Virus record (IMG/VR): IMGVR_UViG_3300024255_000199
Coordinates: 1 to 20,845 of that record
Source of the DNA: a virus
Length of the DNA: 20,845 bases
Strand: one strand, 5' to 3'
In this document: piece after piece, positions 1 through 7,562 of the stretch
Layout: each line of letters opens with the position of its first letter
How positions within the stretch are numbered: the first letter of the stretch is position 1
The notes under the pieces: generated by a model
Database searches by the model: none
What the model was told of the DNA's origin: nothing
The model's input: the letters and a program-made list of their open reading frames with translations, nothing else
Translations under genes and position numbers: made by a program

Positions 1-696
1 CTGGTTAAGCTTAAGACGACGTGCAACACGAATCTCGTCAAGGCCAAAGATGTTGGCAAGAGTCGCTTCGTTGACGAGAACGCCACGTTGCATGAAGTCT
101 CTGATTCTCTTGTTACGCTTGAGTGCGTTGAAGGCATCAGGTGAGATAACCATCTTATTAGGATAGGTACCGATCTGAGCACGAACAGCTTCTTTAGCTT
201 CGTCGATTAGGACTTCGATGTCAGAAGTAGCAGCGTTGAACTTGTCTGCACCAGAAGCGCGAGTAGCAAGGTCGAATACGCAAGAAGTTTCATACGAAGC
301 AGAGGCCGTAACGGCGTCAGCAACGGTGATCTCCCAGGACTGCATAAGACGATTTGCAGCGTCCTTAGCAGCATACTGACGAAGGTCAAGCTGAGCAGCG
401 CCATTCTTGGCTTCTGCTGCGATTTCCTCAGCAATCTCCCAGCTGATCGCTTCCTGACGGAGCGAGAAGCTTCTGGTTCCGAACTCGTTTTGGATCTTCT
501 GGATGTTAGATCCTGGAGCACGGAGGAAGTTCTGAGCGGCAAAGGCTTCCTTGCCAAATACCAACGTACGGCCGGCGCGAGTATTCATAGATACCGCGGG
601 ACCGAAGAATGTAGCTACGCCTTCGGCATTTTTATAGCCTTGGGCGAGTTGCGTAAGAATAGGGTCAATTACGCGTACCTGATCTAGGTTCATCAT
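1..696 (-). CDS. Major capsid protein (partial, C-terminus outside window)
   Basis: The minus-strand frame stays open from ATG at 696 to base 1, giving 232 residues with no stop. The protein begins MMNLDQVRVIDPILTQLAQG and continues with 'ATFFGPAVSMNTRAGRTLVFGKEA', 'RAPGSNIQ' and 'WEIAEEIAAEA'. This is the usual N-terminal pattern of a phage major head protein family (HK97-fold type): N-arm, a 'tracker' of lipid-free basic/aromatic residues, a 'RAPG' segment, then the amphipathic spine helix. 'NKMVISPDAFNALKRNKRI' fits the P-domain/A-domain stretch. A good Shine-Dalgarno AAAGGAG (707-713) lies 10 nt upstream of the first ATG; a second ATG follows directly, so the start could be at 693. It follows protease/scaffold and decoration genes, as expected for a head operon. 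Family assignment is by pattern memory; the role is quite sure. Confidence 0.85.
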   Translation of the reverse strand, partial: MMNLDQVRVIDPILTQLAQGYKNAEGVATFFGPAVSMNTRAGRTLVFGKEAFAAQNFLRAPGSNIQKIQNEFGTRSFSLRQEAISWEIAEEIAAEAKNGAAQLDLRQYAAKDAANRLMQSWEITVADAVTASASYETSCVFDLATRASGADKFNAATSDIEVLIDEAKEAVRAQIGTYPNKMVISPDAFNALKRNKRIRDFMQRGVLVNEATLANIFGLDEIRVARRLKLNQ

Positions 697-721
697 GATT
701 AGTTTTCTCCTTTAGTATCTA

Positions 722-1219
722 TCAAGCTGCGCCAGCTTGCTGAAGCTTAACGCGAATGTATCTTCCAGCAACGCCATTGGCTGCAACATCAAGTGCGCGG
801 CCAAGAATCAAGTTACCAGAGGCAGCTTTGTAAGCTTTGCCATCTGTACCTGAAGCAGCAACGGCGTCATCAAGGGCGATGTCACCAGTAGCTCCGTCAA
901 GAACCTCAACAATGACGATACCCTCAGTAACGATGGAGAGAAGACCCTGATAAGGGAATACTCCAGGCTTAGCTGGGGTCGTAGAAGGATTAAGTTGTCC
1001 TTCATATACGGCGTTAGTGCCGTCTTCAACTTGATAGCCCTTGGCGGTGAGTTCACCTTGTCCAGGAGCATCATAAACAGAAACACCGGCGGCGTAAGCG
1101 CCTACACCGGCATAAGCACCAGAGCGAGTTACGAATCGGTGAGCTTCAATAGAAGCACTAGTGGATACGGTCTCGACATACTGGTGGTCAAAAGACATAT
1201 AGCGTGGGTCAGTTGCCAT
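722..1219 (-). CDS. Capsid decoration/cement protein (DUF2190-like)
   Basis: A 165-residue, small-residue-rich, beta-type protein with few charged residues. Position between the head protease/scaffold and the major capsid protein is the classic site of a head decoration (cement) protein that binds the outside of the expanded shell. The C-terminal part, 'GRALDVAANGVAGRYIRVKL', resembles the ending of DUF2190/decoration proteins, where a '...G.AL.AA..G...VRV.L' pattern is usual. There is no signal peptide or membrane segment. The start at 1219 is supported by a GAGGT Shine-Dalgarno 8 nt upstream that overlaps the TGA stop of the upstream protease gene, so the two genes are probably translationally coupled. 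The family match is inferred from pattern and context; the alternative is a minor head protein. Confidence 0.6.
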   Translation of the reverse strand: MATDPRYMSFDHQYVETVSTSASIEAHRFVTRSGAYAGVGAYAAGVSVYDAPGQGELTAKGYQVEDGTNAVYEGQLNPSTTPAKPGVFPYQGLLSIVTEGIVIVEVLDGATGDIALDDAVAASGTDGKAYKAASGNLILGRALDVAANGVAGRYIRVKLQQAGAA

Positions 1220-1230
1220 TAGTAATTACC

Positions 1231-2568
1231 TCAGTTATTGTTTTCAATGACAAACTTAACAGCAGTTAAGTAGTCGCATTCGTTCTCTTCTGCATAAGAT
1301 AATGCATCGGCGTGAACGTTAGCCGTGTTTGGATCGTAAGCGTATCCAGAAGCATTAGGCTCAACCGACTTCGACTTTTTAGGAGCCGATGCTGGTGTTG
1401 CAAATTCTTCAAATGAAACCATAGAAGGTAGGGAATCAAGAACTCCACGCATGAAGTCAAATTGAGATGCCTTACCGGTTTCAGAGAAATTCACAGAGTT
1501 CTTATGATTAAGAGTCTCCATGAAACGAACAAGGTCACCCTTAGGTACAACTTGTTCCGTAAGCTTGCCAGACTCATAGAGTCCTTCAGCAAACGAAGAA
1601 ATTTCTTTCTCGCGAGCTAGCTTTCTTTGCTTATTAAGCTCTTCCTCGAGTTCGGCTACACGAGCGTTGAGGGTGTCAACACTCTGATCTCCAATAGCGG
1701 ATTCGCTATGATCTAGAGATTCGGTAGCCACAGGTGCAGCTTCTTCAGCGTGGTCGGCTGACTCTTCTTTCTTTACTTCTTTAACCTCTTCGGACATGTC
1801 AGTTTTCTTTTCTTCGTCTTCGTCCTCTTCTTTCTCATCCTCGGCCATATCAGCCTTGGCCTCAGTCTCTTCTTCTTTCTCTTTCTTTTCCTCTTCTTTT
1901 TCAGAAGTTTCTTCAGCATTATCAACTACCTCTTCGGCGTTGTCACTGACTTCTTCTTTCTTCTCTTCGTCGTCTCCTTCCTCTTTACCCTCTTTCTCTT
2001 CCATGTGCTTTTTAAGGCCTTCGGGCATTTCGCCGTAGGACATATCTTTCTCCATCATGGAGGTAGCTTGTTTCTTGAGAGCCAATGCTTGGAAGAGCTC
2101 GTCTTCGTCGTATTCGGCAGCTAGAGAGGCAATTTTCTTATCGTTATCTTCCATCTCGCCAGAAATATCTTCCGCGCCGTCCTCTTTAGCAGGCTCTTCG
2201 CCTTCTCCCTCGGAATCCATCTCTTCTTCACCGCCTTCTTCAGCAGGTGCTTCTCCCTCTTCTTCAGGAGCCTCAGGTGCCTCTTCACCACCCTCGTCCT
2301 CTAGACCCATGTCGTCGCCTTCACCTTCAAGGGCTTCAGCATCGGCTTCAGGGGCCATTTCTTCATCTGTTTCTTCGTCAGCGGCGTACTCCATCTTGTA
2401 GTCGGCTGGAGCGCCTGTTTCATCGACCTGGTTACCAGAGTCGTCATATACAGAAGGCTTACCGCCTCCTATGTTGATATTGACGGTCATTCCACCCTCA
2501 GCATGATCAACACTCTGATCTACTGAGACCTCCTGAACCTCGTCAGCAGTTTTTCTTTTTCTAGTCAT
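1231..2568 (-). CDS. Possible nested in-frame scaffold protein (Mu gpZ-like)
   Basis: An internal in-frame ATG at 2568 (Met185 of the 629-residue protein) would give a 445-residue protein starting MTRKRKTADEVQEV. It lacks the whole protease domain but keeps the acidic region, coiled coil and conserved C-terminus. In phage Mu, scaffold gpZ is made from an internal start inside protease gene I; this ATG sits at the equivalent boundary, after the conserved protease block. Two sequence signals support it: GTTTAAAG at 2595-2602 on the minus strand, 26 nt upstream, and ACT directly before the ATG, both recurring at other starts in this window. No Shine-Dalgarno is visible. This is an inference; both signals could be chance within coding sequence. 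Confidence 0.4.
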   Translation of the reverse strand: MTRKRKTADEVQEVSVDQSVDHAEGGMTVNINIGGGKPSVYDDSGNQVDETGAPADYKMEYAADEETDEEMAPEADAEALEGEGDDMGLEDEGGEEAPEAPEEEGEAPAEEGGEEEMDSEGEGEEPAKEDGAEDISGEMEDNDKKIASLAAEYDEDELFQALALKKQATSMMEKDMSYGEMPEGLKKHMEEKEGKEEGDDEEKKEEVSDNAEEVVDNAEETSEKEEEKKEKEEETEAKADMAEDEKEEDEDEEKKTDMSEEVKEVKKEESADHAEEAAPVATESLDHSESAIGDQSVDTLNARVAELEEELNKQRKLAREKEISSFAEGLYESGKLTEQVVPKGDLVRFMETLNHKNSVNFSETGKASQFDFMRGVLDSLPSMVSFEEFATPASAPKKSKSVEPNASGYAYDPNTANVHADALSYAEENECDYLTAVKFVIENNN

Positions 2569-3120
2569 AGTAGAGTTGTTTGTTTCTAAGGCTTCTTTAA
2601 ACGAAATAACGGTTTCTCCCTCTTCAGGAGCTAAATTGATAATTTTTTCGTCGTTAAATTCACCTTCGGAAAAAGCAGTGAGTCCCTTTACGGCGGGAAT
2701 CGAAACTAATCCAAGATGGCGGAGCGCCAATTTTCCAGGGTGCGGATTTGTTTCCGCGTCTGGCAAGTAGAAAGAACTACTTACTTTCTTGAACACTCCA
2801 TCTTTAATCAGTTTTTCAGCCTTAGGGGTAAGTTCGACGTTACCCCATAATGCTTTACCTTTTCTCCAAAGATTTTTTACCCACCCTAACGCAGGTGTAG
2901 AGTCCGTTTGATCATGCCCAATAATTAACGGAGCTTCATGTTGGCCAGGGACGTAAGTACCGACCACCTGGTCCAAATCCTCCTCAGTGAACATCATTTT
3001 TTGCCCGGCGGAACTGATCTGAGGACCAGCCCTGAACATTTCGATGTGCACGGCCTTTTTGGGCTGTTGAGAAGAAAGTGGCTCTTCAGCGTTTAAAATT
3101 TGCTCCTTATTATTAGACAT
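1231..3120 (-). CDS. Mu gpI-like prohead protease fused to acidic scaffold
   Basis: 629 residues in three parts. Residues about 20-150 match the Mu-like head maturation protease: 'EAPLIIGHDQTDSTPALGWV' (62-81), 'FKKVSSSFYLPD' (110-121, the likely nucleophile serine region) and 'LRHLGLVSIPAVKGL' (133-147). Residues about 230-495 are very acidic and low in complexity (Glu, Asp, Lys, Ala), as expected for a scaffold core. Residues about 505-530 ('LNARVAELEEELNKQRKLA') form a heptad coiled coil. The C-terminus 'HADALSYAEENECDYLTAVK' (about 604-623) is a conserved ending of these proteases. The role is to template prohead assembly and then degrade the scaffold. The gene starts 9 nt after the sheath stop with no clear Shine-Dalgarno, suggesting coupling. 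A nested start at 2568 is described separately. Confidence 0.85.
   Translation of the reverse strand: MSNNKEQILNAEEPLSSQQPKKAVHIEMFRAGPQISSAGQKMMFTEEDLDQVVGTYVPGQHEAPLIIGHDQTDSTPALGWVKNLWRKGKALWGNVELTPKAEKLIKDGVFKKVSSSFYLPDAETNPHPGKLALRHLGLVSIPAVKGLTAFSEGEFNDEKIINLAPEEGETVISFKEALETNNSTMTRKRKTADEVQEVSVDQSVDHAEGGMTVNINIGGGKPSVYDDSGNQVDETGAPADYKMEYAADEETDEEMAPEADAEALEGEGDDMGLEDEGGEEAPEAPEEEGEAPAEEGGEEEMDSEGEGEEPAKEDGAEDISGEMEDNDKKIASLAAEYDEDELFQALALKKQATSMMEKDMSYGEMPEGLKKHMEEKEGKEEGDDEEKKEEVSDNAEEVVDNAEETSEKEEEKKEKEEETEAKADMAEDEKEEDEDEEKKTDMSEEVKEVKKEESADHAEEAAPVATESLDHSESAIGDQSVDTLNARVAELEEELNKQRKLAREKEISSFAEGLYESGKLTEQVVPKGDLVRFMETLNHKNSVNFSETGKASQFDFMRGVLDSLPSMVSFEEFATPASAPKKSKSVEPNASGYAYDPNTANVHADALSYAEENECDYLTAVKFVIENNN
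2595..2602 (-). promoter_or_regulatory. GTTTAAAG motif, intragenic, ahead of nested scaffold start
   Basis: Exact minus-strand GTTTAAAG inside the protease/scaffold gene (encoding part of Ser-Phe-Lys-Glu), 26 nt upstream of the internal ATG at 2568. It has the same orientation and similar spacing as the intergenic copies. Being in coding sequence it could be coincidental. Confidence 0.35.
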
Positions 3121-3129
3121 TTTTAATTA

Positions 3130-6100
3130 TTAGACCGTAGTTGCGTTAAGTAAGTAATCGAATCTGTCAACATTTCTAGAGAAGGTATCTTGTACCTGAG
3201 CAACCTGACCAGCAGGTGTTCTTACAACGGTAACAACAAGACGCTCAAGAGTTGGCGAAGTAGCCACATAAGCATCGAGTCTTAACGTTCCATTTTCTAG
3301 ATCACTAACAGCGTTATTAGCATCAGAACAAACAACTAAGTAAGCTTGTTCTGGTCTAGCTCCAAAGAGTGCACCTTGGCGATAGAGTTGTCCCATTACC
3401 TGAGAGGCAATAGACTTGGCCCTAGCGTAAAGTGTACCAGCAGAGTCAATTTGCTCAAAGAGAACATCATCAAAGCTTCTTGCAAGTACGTCAAGAAGTA
3501 CGTTTAGAATCGCACGTGTGTTGACAAACTTAAAGAGTGCATTGGAGCTCATTGTACGAGCACCCCAAGCAACAATTCCTCTATTAGGAAGGCTCCTAAT
3601 TGGATTGAGGCCTAAAGGATAAGTAACTTCTTGTTGCTGAGCCGTGATATCAAAGCGGAGGCCAGTGGCTCCTCTTAGTGGATATCTTGCTCCTGCAGGT
3701 GCTTGCTGGAAGCCTTCGTTCACATAACGAGAACAGGCAATACCGGCAATAAAGCTACTAGGCGGTACAAAACGTCCGCTTGAGTTTTTAATATAAGGAG
3801 CGTAGAAAGCACCGTGACCAAAAGGTACGCCGGCGGTTCCTTTAACAAAGGCAAGCTCATCTTGCACTTCGCTAAGGCTGAGTTCATCAGCTCCGCAATC
3901 AATAAGAGCAATATGCTGAGTTCCAGAAATACCCTCGACTTCTCCAAGCTTACCTTCGGCAGCTCTGAGCAATGATTGGGTAACTTTTACTCTTTCTTCA
4001 CGAGCTTGAGTTTTAGTCATTCCGCCTACAGTGGCTTTGAATGAACCAAATGCTTCAGGTGCAAGTAAGAATCCGGGGCGATAATCGCCTGATCCCATAC
4101 CTTGCTCAATAGCGTACACAAAGTCTTGAGAGCGCGCTTTTGCCGAGAGTTTGTAGTTAACAAAGTCAGCCGCTTCGCTCAAAGAGTTAACTCTTGAAAC
4201 GTTAGAATCCTTTTTGCCGTAGCGGTCAAGACCAGCAACAACAGGGGAAGGAATACCATTTTTAGATGTAATCTTTACCTTAAGAACATAATCGTGACGA
4301 TAGAAACCGTTAGCGATGGAGCTGTCAAGATAAACTACAGTAGAAGAAGTGGTAAACGTAGGAGCAACTTCGACTTCAAACTGATCATCACGAGTAACAG
4401 CAGAGTCAACTTTAAAGCGATAGCCGTTGATTACAACGTAAGATCCTTCATAAATTTCTTCCGTGAACTTAGTAGATACTGTGCTAAAAGCAGATCCAGA
4501 AGCCGTATCTCCAGCAGGGTTACGAACGACGGCGTTGGTGTCAGAAGTGACTCCTACAACCTCGTAAGTTTTAGCTCCGATAAGAACTCTGTATCCAGCG
4601 GCAAGAACACTATTAAAGTTAGTACCGGATCCAATTAAGGAACCATTAGCCTCAAGATTTAAAGTTCCCGTCTGTGAAGATGTCGCGCCTTGGATAGTTG
4701 TAGAACCAGAGGTAACTGCAACGGTTCCTGTAAGTGCTTTTCCGTCGTTTGAAGGACGAAGCGCCGGAGCACCTGTTACACTTAAGCTAGCACCAATTGC
4801 TTCTCCGTTATTAGGAGCGTATCCACCTATTCCAAGAGATGTCTCGTAGTCTTCTACAACTGACTCAACATTATAATAAGCTTCTAGCTCTTTCTCTTCA
4901 AGAATTTCTCTAATAGAAGAGGAAACGCTATCCGTAAGCTCGGCAGGAGTAGCACCGTTAGCGATGATTACTCTGTTTTCTCCAGCAATGTTAACGTAGA
5001 AAGATTGAATAGTGTCGGGGACATATCCGAGTCTGTTTACGTTGCCACCAACAGAAGTAATTGTTCCCTGTGGGACTTTAGTAAGACCTGTTCCATCAGC
5101 ACCAGGAGTAAAGGCAGAGCCAGAAGCATCCCACTGATAGTAAGCAGCAGCAGCATCAGCCCAACGAACATGGTCATCTTTTCCGACTCTTTCGTCAGTT
5201 GAAACAGCGACGATCTTATCATCAGGGATAGCAGAAGCAGAAGCATATACTTCTTGGTCAACCAGGAAGTCCTCGATTGCTTGCTGGTTATCAGCAGCAA
5301 CTGAAGGGTCATAGGCAAGTCTGCGAACTGTAACTACAGATGTTAAGTCGTTGCTGGTAAATGTAAGAGCCGCATTTGATCCATTATTAATAATAAAGGT
5401 GTCAGCGCCAACATCTACACTTAATACTGTATATACTGTGCTATAGAAGATATTTCCAGTAGGAAGTTCACCAGCTGCTCCTTCAAATGCGATCTTGTCG
5501 CCTGCAGCAAGAGCCACACCGCCGATCTTAAGATCATCGATGTCTGCAACTTTTACCACTCCGGTAGAGGCAGTAAAGGCGGCCGAAGGATCCGTTTTAA
5601 CGGTCTTAGAAGTTTCTCCTAAGAAGTTTCCGATTGCGGCACCAGATACAAAGAGGATAGGCTCTTGTGTAGATACGTCTCTAGAAACACAACGGAAGTT
5701 GAGTTCTTTAACGGGAACATAACGACTAACAACACCTGCGTCTGTAGGAGATGCATAGGCGGTATCAGAGATCTGATAGCCTTTAAAGCTTTGAATGGTT
5801 GGAATTACGCGAGAGTCTTTAGAATAAATTCTAAAAGTTGCGTTCGATGCTTCTACTTCGTCTTGCTCAATCTTATAGAACGTGTTAAAATCAGGATCAG
5901 TTTTGCCAAGGTAGCCGACGATATCAAAGGCGTTGTCGTCAGCATCAAGAGCTGTAGTTGTGATCACTTTAATAGCAACACCGTCCGAGTCGTTAACACC
6001 TAAGGACTTATCCCCAAAGTAACGATCGCCGATCTTTAAAGCAAAAAGATTCCAACCAGCGCCTTTATTTACAACAACCTTCGACTCGGGTGTTGGGGTT

Positions 6101-6441
6101 ACGCGGGTATAGTAGAGGATTCCGTTCACACCCACGTTTTCAAAGAATGACTTTACGGAATCGTAAGAGATCATTGATTGCGGGTTGTTCGAAGCAGATG
6201 GCGTACCGCCTGCTCTTTGAACAAAATCTTCTAATGAACCAATCTGTGTTGGTTGATATGGTGGGAGAGCTGAATACTCGTCAACGGGATTTGTATCATA
6301 TGGGTCTACAGGAGTAGATCCAAAGATATAACCAATAGCATGAGAAGCTATGGGTTGAGGTAATCCACCAGTCGATGACTGAGTAACAAACACTCCAGGA
6401 CGCTGAATAGCGCCTACATTAATGTTTACAGGATTAGCCAT
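3130..6441 (-). CDS. Contractile tail sheath protein, enlarged
   Basis: 1103 residues; the role is the contractile outer tube of the tail. The N-terminus 'INVGAIQRPGVFVTQSS' and 'IGYIFGSTPVDPYDTNP' match the sheath N-terminal region. The conserved C-terminal sheath domain is clear: 'GLRFDITAQQQEVTYPLGLN', 'NRGIVAWGARTMSS' (about 954-966), 'FVNTRAILNVLLDVLARSF' and 'LERLVVTVVRTPAGQVAQV'. At 1103 residues it is far longer than T4 gp18 (about 660). The extra length lies between roughly residues 230 and 760 and is beta-rich, including a 'GTVAVTSGSTTIQG...GSGTNF' segment typical of small Ig-like/GTNF surface domains. GTTTAAAG lies 39 nt upstream of the ATG (6481-6488). The Shine-Dalgarno is weak (AAAGAA). 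Confidence 0.93.
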   Translation of the reverse strand: MANPVNINVGAIQRPGVFVTQSSTGGLPQPIASHAIGYIFGSTPVDPYDTNPVDEYSALPPYQPTQIGSLEDFVQRAGGTPSASNNPQSMISYDSVKSFFENVGVNGILYYTRVTPTPESKVVVNKGAGWNLFALKIGDRYFGDKSLGVNDSDGVAIKVITTTALDADDNAFDIVGYLGKTDPDFNTFYKIEQDEVEASNATFRIYSKDSRVIPTIQSFKGYQISDTAYASPTDAGVVSRYVPVKELNFRCVSRDVSTQEPILFVSGAAIGNFLGETSKTVKTDPSAAFTASTGVVKVADIDDLKIGGVALAAGDKIAFEGAAGELPTGNIFYSTVYTVLSVDVGADTFIINNGSNAALTFTSNDLTSVVTVRRLAYDPSVAADNQQAIEDFLVDQEVYASASAIPDDKIVAVSTDERVGKDDHVRWADAAAAYYQWDASGSAFTPGADGTGLTKVPQGTITSVGGNVNRLGYVPDTIQSFYVNIAGENRVIIANGATPAELTDSVSSSIREILEEKELEAYYNVESVVEDYETSLGIGGYAPNNGEAIGASLSVTGAPALRPSNDGKALTGTVAVTSGSTTIQGATSSQTGTLNLEANGSLIGSGTNFNSVLAAGYRVLIGAKTYEVVGVTSDTNAVVRNPAGDTASGSAFSTVSTKFTEEIYEGSYVVINGYRFKVDSAVTRDDQFEVEVAPTFTTSSTVVYLDSSIANGFYRHDYVLKVKITSKNGIPSPVVAGLDRYGKKDSNVSRVNSLSEAADFVNYKLSAKARSQDFVYAIEQGMGSGDYRPGFLLAPEAFGSFKATVGGMTKTQAREERVKVTQSLLRAAEGKLGEVEGISGTQHIALIDCGADELSLSEVQDELAFVKGTAGVPFGHGAFYAPYIKNSSGRFVPPSSFIAGIACSRYVNEGFQQAPAGARYPLRGATGLRFDITAQQQEVTYPLGLNPIRSLPNRGIVAWGARTMSSNALFKFVNTRAILNVLLDVLARSFDDVLFEQIDSAGTLYARAKSIASQVMGQLYRQGALFGARPEQAYLVVCSDANNAVSDLENGTLRLDAYVATSPTLERLVVTVVRTPAGQVAQVQDTFSRNVDRFDYLLNATTV

Positions 6442-6480
6442 AAAATAATTCTTTACAAAGTAAGAGGCCTTTCAGAAGAC

Positions 6481-6488
6481 CTTTAAAC
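6481..6488 (-). promoter_or_regulatory. GTTTAAAG motif ahead of tail sheath
   Basis: Exact minus-strand GTTTAAAG in the 66-nt gap between the 80-residue gene and the sheath gene, 39 nt upstream of the sheath ATG. It is one of nine copies, all oriented with local transcription. Proposed as a promoter that would give the abundant sheath its own transcript. Confidence 0.5.
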
Positions 6489-6507
6489 AAACAGTCTTTT
6501 TTAATCT

Positions 6508-6750
6508 TTAATCTTCTGTACTATTTCTATACAGTTCAAAAAGGTTATTCATTAGCCAGTCTGGGCAGCTTTCAGACCCGCATTTTTGGATATCTAATAT
6601 TTTTAAAGCTTTTCTCATTATTTTATTAAAATCTACGTCTGTTACATGGTAAGAGCAAACTAGCACGAACTCTTTTAGCCTAATTTGATCTTGCTGAGTG
6701 GCTATCGAGCAAAGAATAAGGATAAGTTTTAGGCGAAGTTCATCGGTCAT
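6508..6750 (-). CDS. Hypothetical protein, 80 residues
   Basis: I do not recognise a family. The 80-residue protein is mainly helical by composition ('LRLKLILILCSIATQQ', 'FNKIMRKALKILDI') and has three or four cysteines ('CSIAT', 'VCSYH', 'KCGSESCPDW'). The ATG directly follows the TAA stop of the gene upstream (TAAATG) with no Shine-Dalgarno, so expression probably depends on translational coupling. It sits between a tail-chaperone-like pair and the tail sheath, so a tail assembly role is possible but is only context. Confidence 0.6.
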   Translation of the reverse strand: MTDELRLKLILILCSIATQQDQIRLKEFVLVCSYHVTDVDFNKIMRKALKILDIQKCGSESCPDWLMNNLFELYRNSTED

Positions 6751-7176
6751 TTATTTTTGGGGTTTCTTCATTTCAGCAATTGCATTTTGATGTACTTGAA
6801 TCATCGCCATTACTTTTGTCATTGGTTGTGATTCAAAAAATTTCAGCGCGACAAAAGAATTATTTTGTAGAGCGTAACAAACTTCTAACCACTTAAATTT
6901 AGGCATATAATTACAAAGTATTTCTTCTGTAACTATATCAAATACTTCCCTTATTACTCTTAACGTAAGCTTACTAATTCGTACATCAGATACGTTTACA
7001 AGCTCCAAAATACTTATAGTTTCCTCTACAGATAGAGTCTTACCTTCTTGGAAAAATCTTTCTAAGTATTCTAGGTCTTCCCCCGTGATATCTCTAAATG
7101 AGAGTGACTTTTTATTTTTATCGGTTATTAAAATCGTATAATTGTGCTCTCTACTCAGAGAGTATTTATTGTTCAT
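6751..7176 (-). CDS. Hypothetical protein downstream of tail assembly chaperone
   Basis: 141 residues from the ATG at 7176 (MNNKYSLSREHN); GTG codons at 7179 and 7182 are in frame just upstream, but an AGG about 7 nt before the ATG favours 7176. The start overlaps the end of the upstream gene by 11 nt. The protein is mixed alpha/beta with a helical C-terminal half ('SKLTLRVIREVFDIVTEEIL', 'MTKVMAMIQVHQNAIAEMKK'). I do not recognise a family. Tail assembly chaperones often come as two overlapping frames, so this could be the second of the pair, but I see no slippery sequence joining the two frames, and the overlap looks like ordinary coupling. Confidence 0.65.
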   Translation of the reverse strand: MNNKYSLSREHNYTILITDKNKKSLSFRDITGEDLEYLERFFQEGKTLSVEETISILELVNVSDVRISKLTLRVIREVFDIVTEEILCNYMPKFKWLEVCYALQNNSFVALKFFESQPMTKVMAMIQVHQNAIAEMKKPQK

Positions 7177-7510
7177 CACCACCTAATAAGGTGTTCAATG
7201 CCTCACCGATCTTCTTAAGATGCCGCGCAGTTAATTTTTTTGCATCTTTTAAAGAGAGCCTTTTGCCGCCGTTTTGAGGATAATGAAGAACACAAATTGT
7301 CTGAAGAGTCGCTTCAATTTCACTAATTTTCTCGTTACTATTAATTTCAGAAATATTAATGAGGTCGTCAGCGCATGGCTCTTTTAGATAAAGATACTTC
7401 CCTTGAGATATCTCTACAGGGATTATTTCTGGTTCGCCGAAATCAAAATTTTCAAAGCTACTTTCTTGATCCTCTTCTACTCCTGGCCGAGACATTTTGC
7501 TAGAAGGCAT
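7166..7510 (-). CDS. Probable tail assembly chaperone (gp41/gpE-like)
   Basis: 114 residues. After an acidic, disordered start (about 1-30) comes a compact pattern, 'VEISQGKYLYLKEPCADDLI' (32-51), followed by helices ending 'LTARHLKKIGEALNTLLGG'. This matches the layout of phage tail assembly chaperones of the Mu gp41/P2 gpE type: a short beta hairpin, a 'L.EP.A.DL' segment, then helices with a terminal 'D/H...I...L...L'. Such proteins bind the tape measure protein while the tube polymerises. It is the first gene of the minus-strand head/tail unit, preceded 27 nt upstream by GTTTAAAG. An in-frame ATG at 7495 is an alternative start. Family assignment is by pattern only. Confidence 0.5.
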   Translation of the reverse strand: MPSSKMSRPGVEEDQESSFENFDFGEPEIIPVEISQGKYLYLKEPCADDLINISEINSNEKISEIEATLQTICVLHYPQNGGKRLSLKDAKKLTARHLKKIGEALNTLLGGDEQ

Positions 7511-7537
7511 GGTTTGTGATTATATATACGTAACTTT

Positions 7538-7545
7538 CTTTAAAC
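7538..7545 (-). promoter_or_regulatory. GTTTAAAG motif driving minus-strand unit A
   Basis: Exact minus-strand GTTTAAAG in the 81-nt divergent gap 7511-7591, 27 nt upstream of the ATG at 7510. It faces away from the plus-strand copy at 7563-7570, 17 nt apart, so the pair forms an inverted repeat with 8-bp arms. Candidate divergent promoter or operator half. Confidence 0.55.
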
Positions 7546-7562
7546 CTTAATTTTGATTTTTT

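Noticed and set aside
207-557. 116-residue minus-strand frame inside the capsid gene
   Set aside because: It overlaps the strongly supported major capsid frame in another phase and has a composition typical of an out-of-frame shadow (Leu/Arg/Ser rich).
1796-2401. Plus-strand open frames rich in serine opposite the scaffold region
   Set aside because: They are the mirror of the Glu/Asp-rich scaffold codons (GAA/GAG read as TTC/CTC/TCT on the other strand) and have no start signals.
3091-3098. Plus-strand GTTTAAAA inside the protease gene
   Set aside because: It points against local transcription and has no plus-strand gene downstream.
5495-6003. Plus-strand frames of 75-112 residues opposite the sheath gene
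   Set aside because: They lie wholly antisense to the well-supported sheath frame, overlap each other, and have no recognisable protein features.
4387-6050. TTTAAAG-containing sites inside the sheath gene (CTTTAAAG)
   Set aside because: They read CTTTAAAG, which is self-complementary and lacks the leading G of the motif; counted as coding coincidences.
6456-6480. AGGCCTTT / GACCTTT near the sheath start as a terminator stem
   Set aside because: The two segments are direct rather than inverted repeats; no stable stem with a T-tract could be drawn.
7166-7182. Programmed frameshift joining the chaperone-like gene to the next frame, as in many tail chaperone pairs
   Set aside because: Joining would need a +1 or -2 shift; the overlap (GGT GGT GAT) gives no good re-pairing, and the second frame has its own ATG with an AGG upstream.
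7519-7526. Minus-strand TATATAAT as a -10 for the chaperone-like gene
   Set aside because: It ends only 8 nt before the ATG, leaving almost no leader; probably an AT-rich coincidence beside the GTTTAAAG copy.
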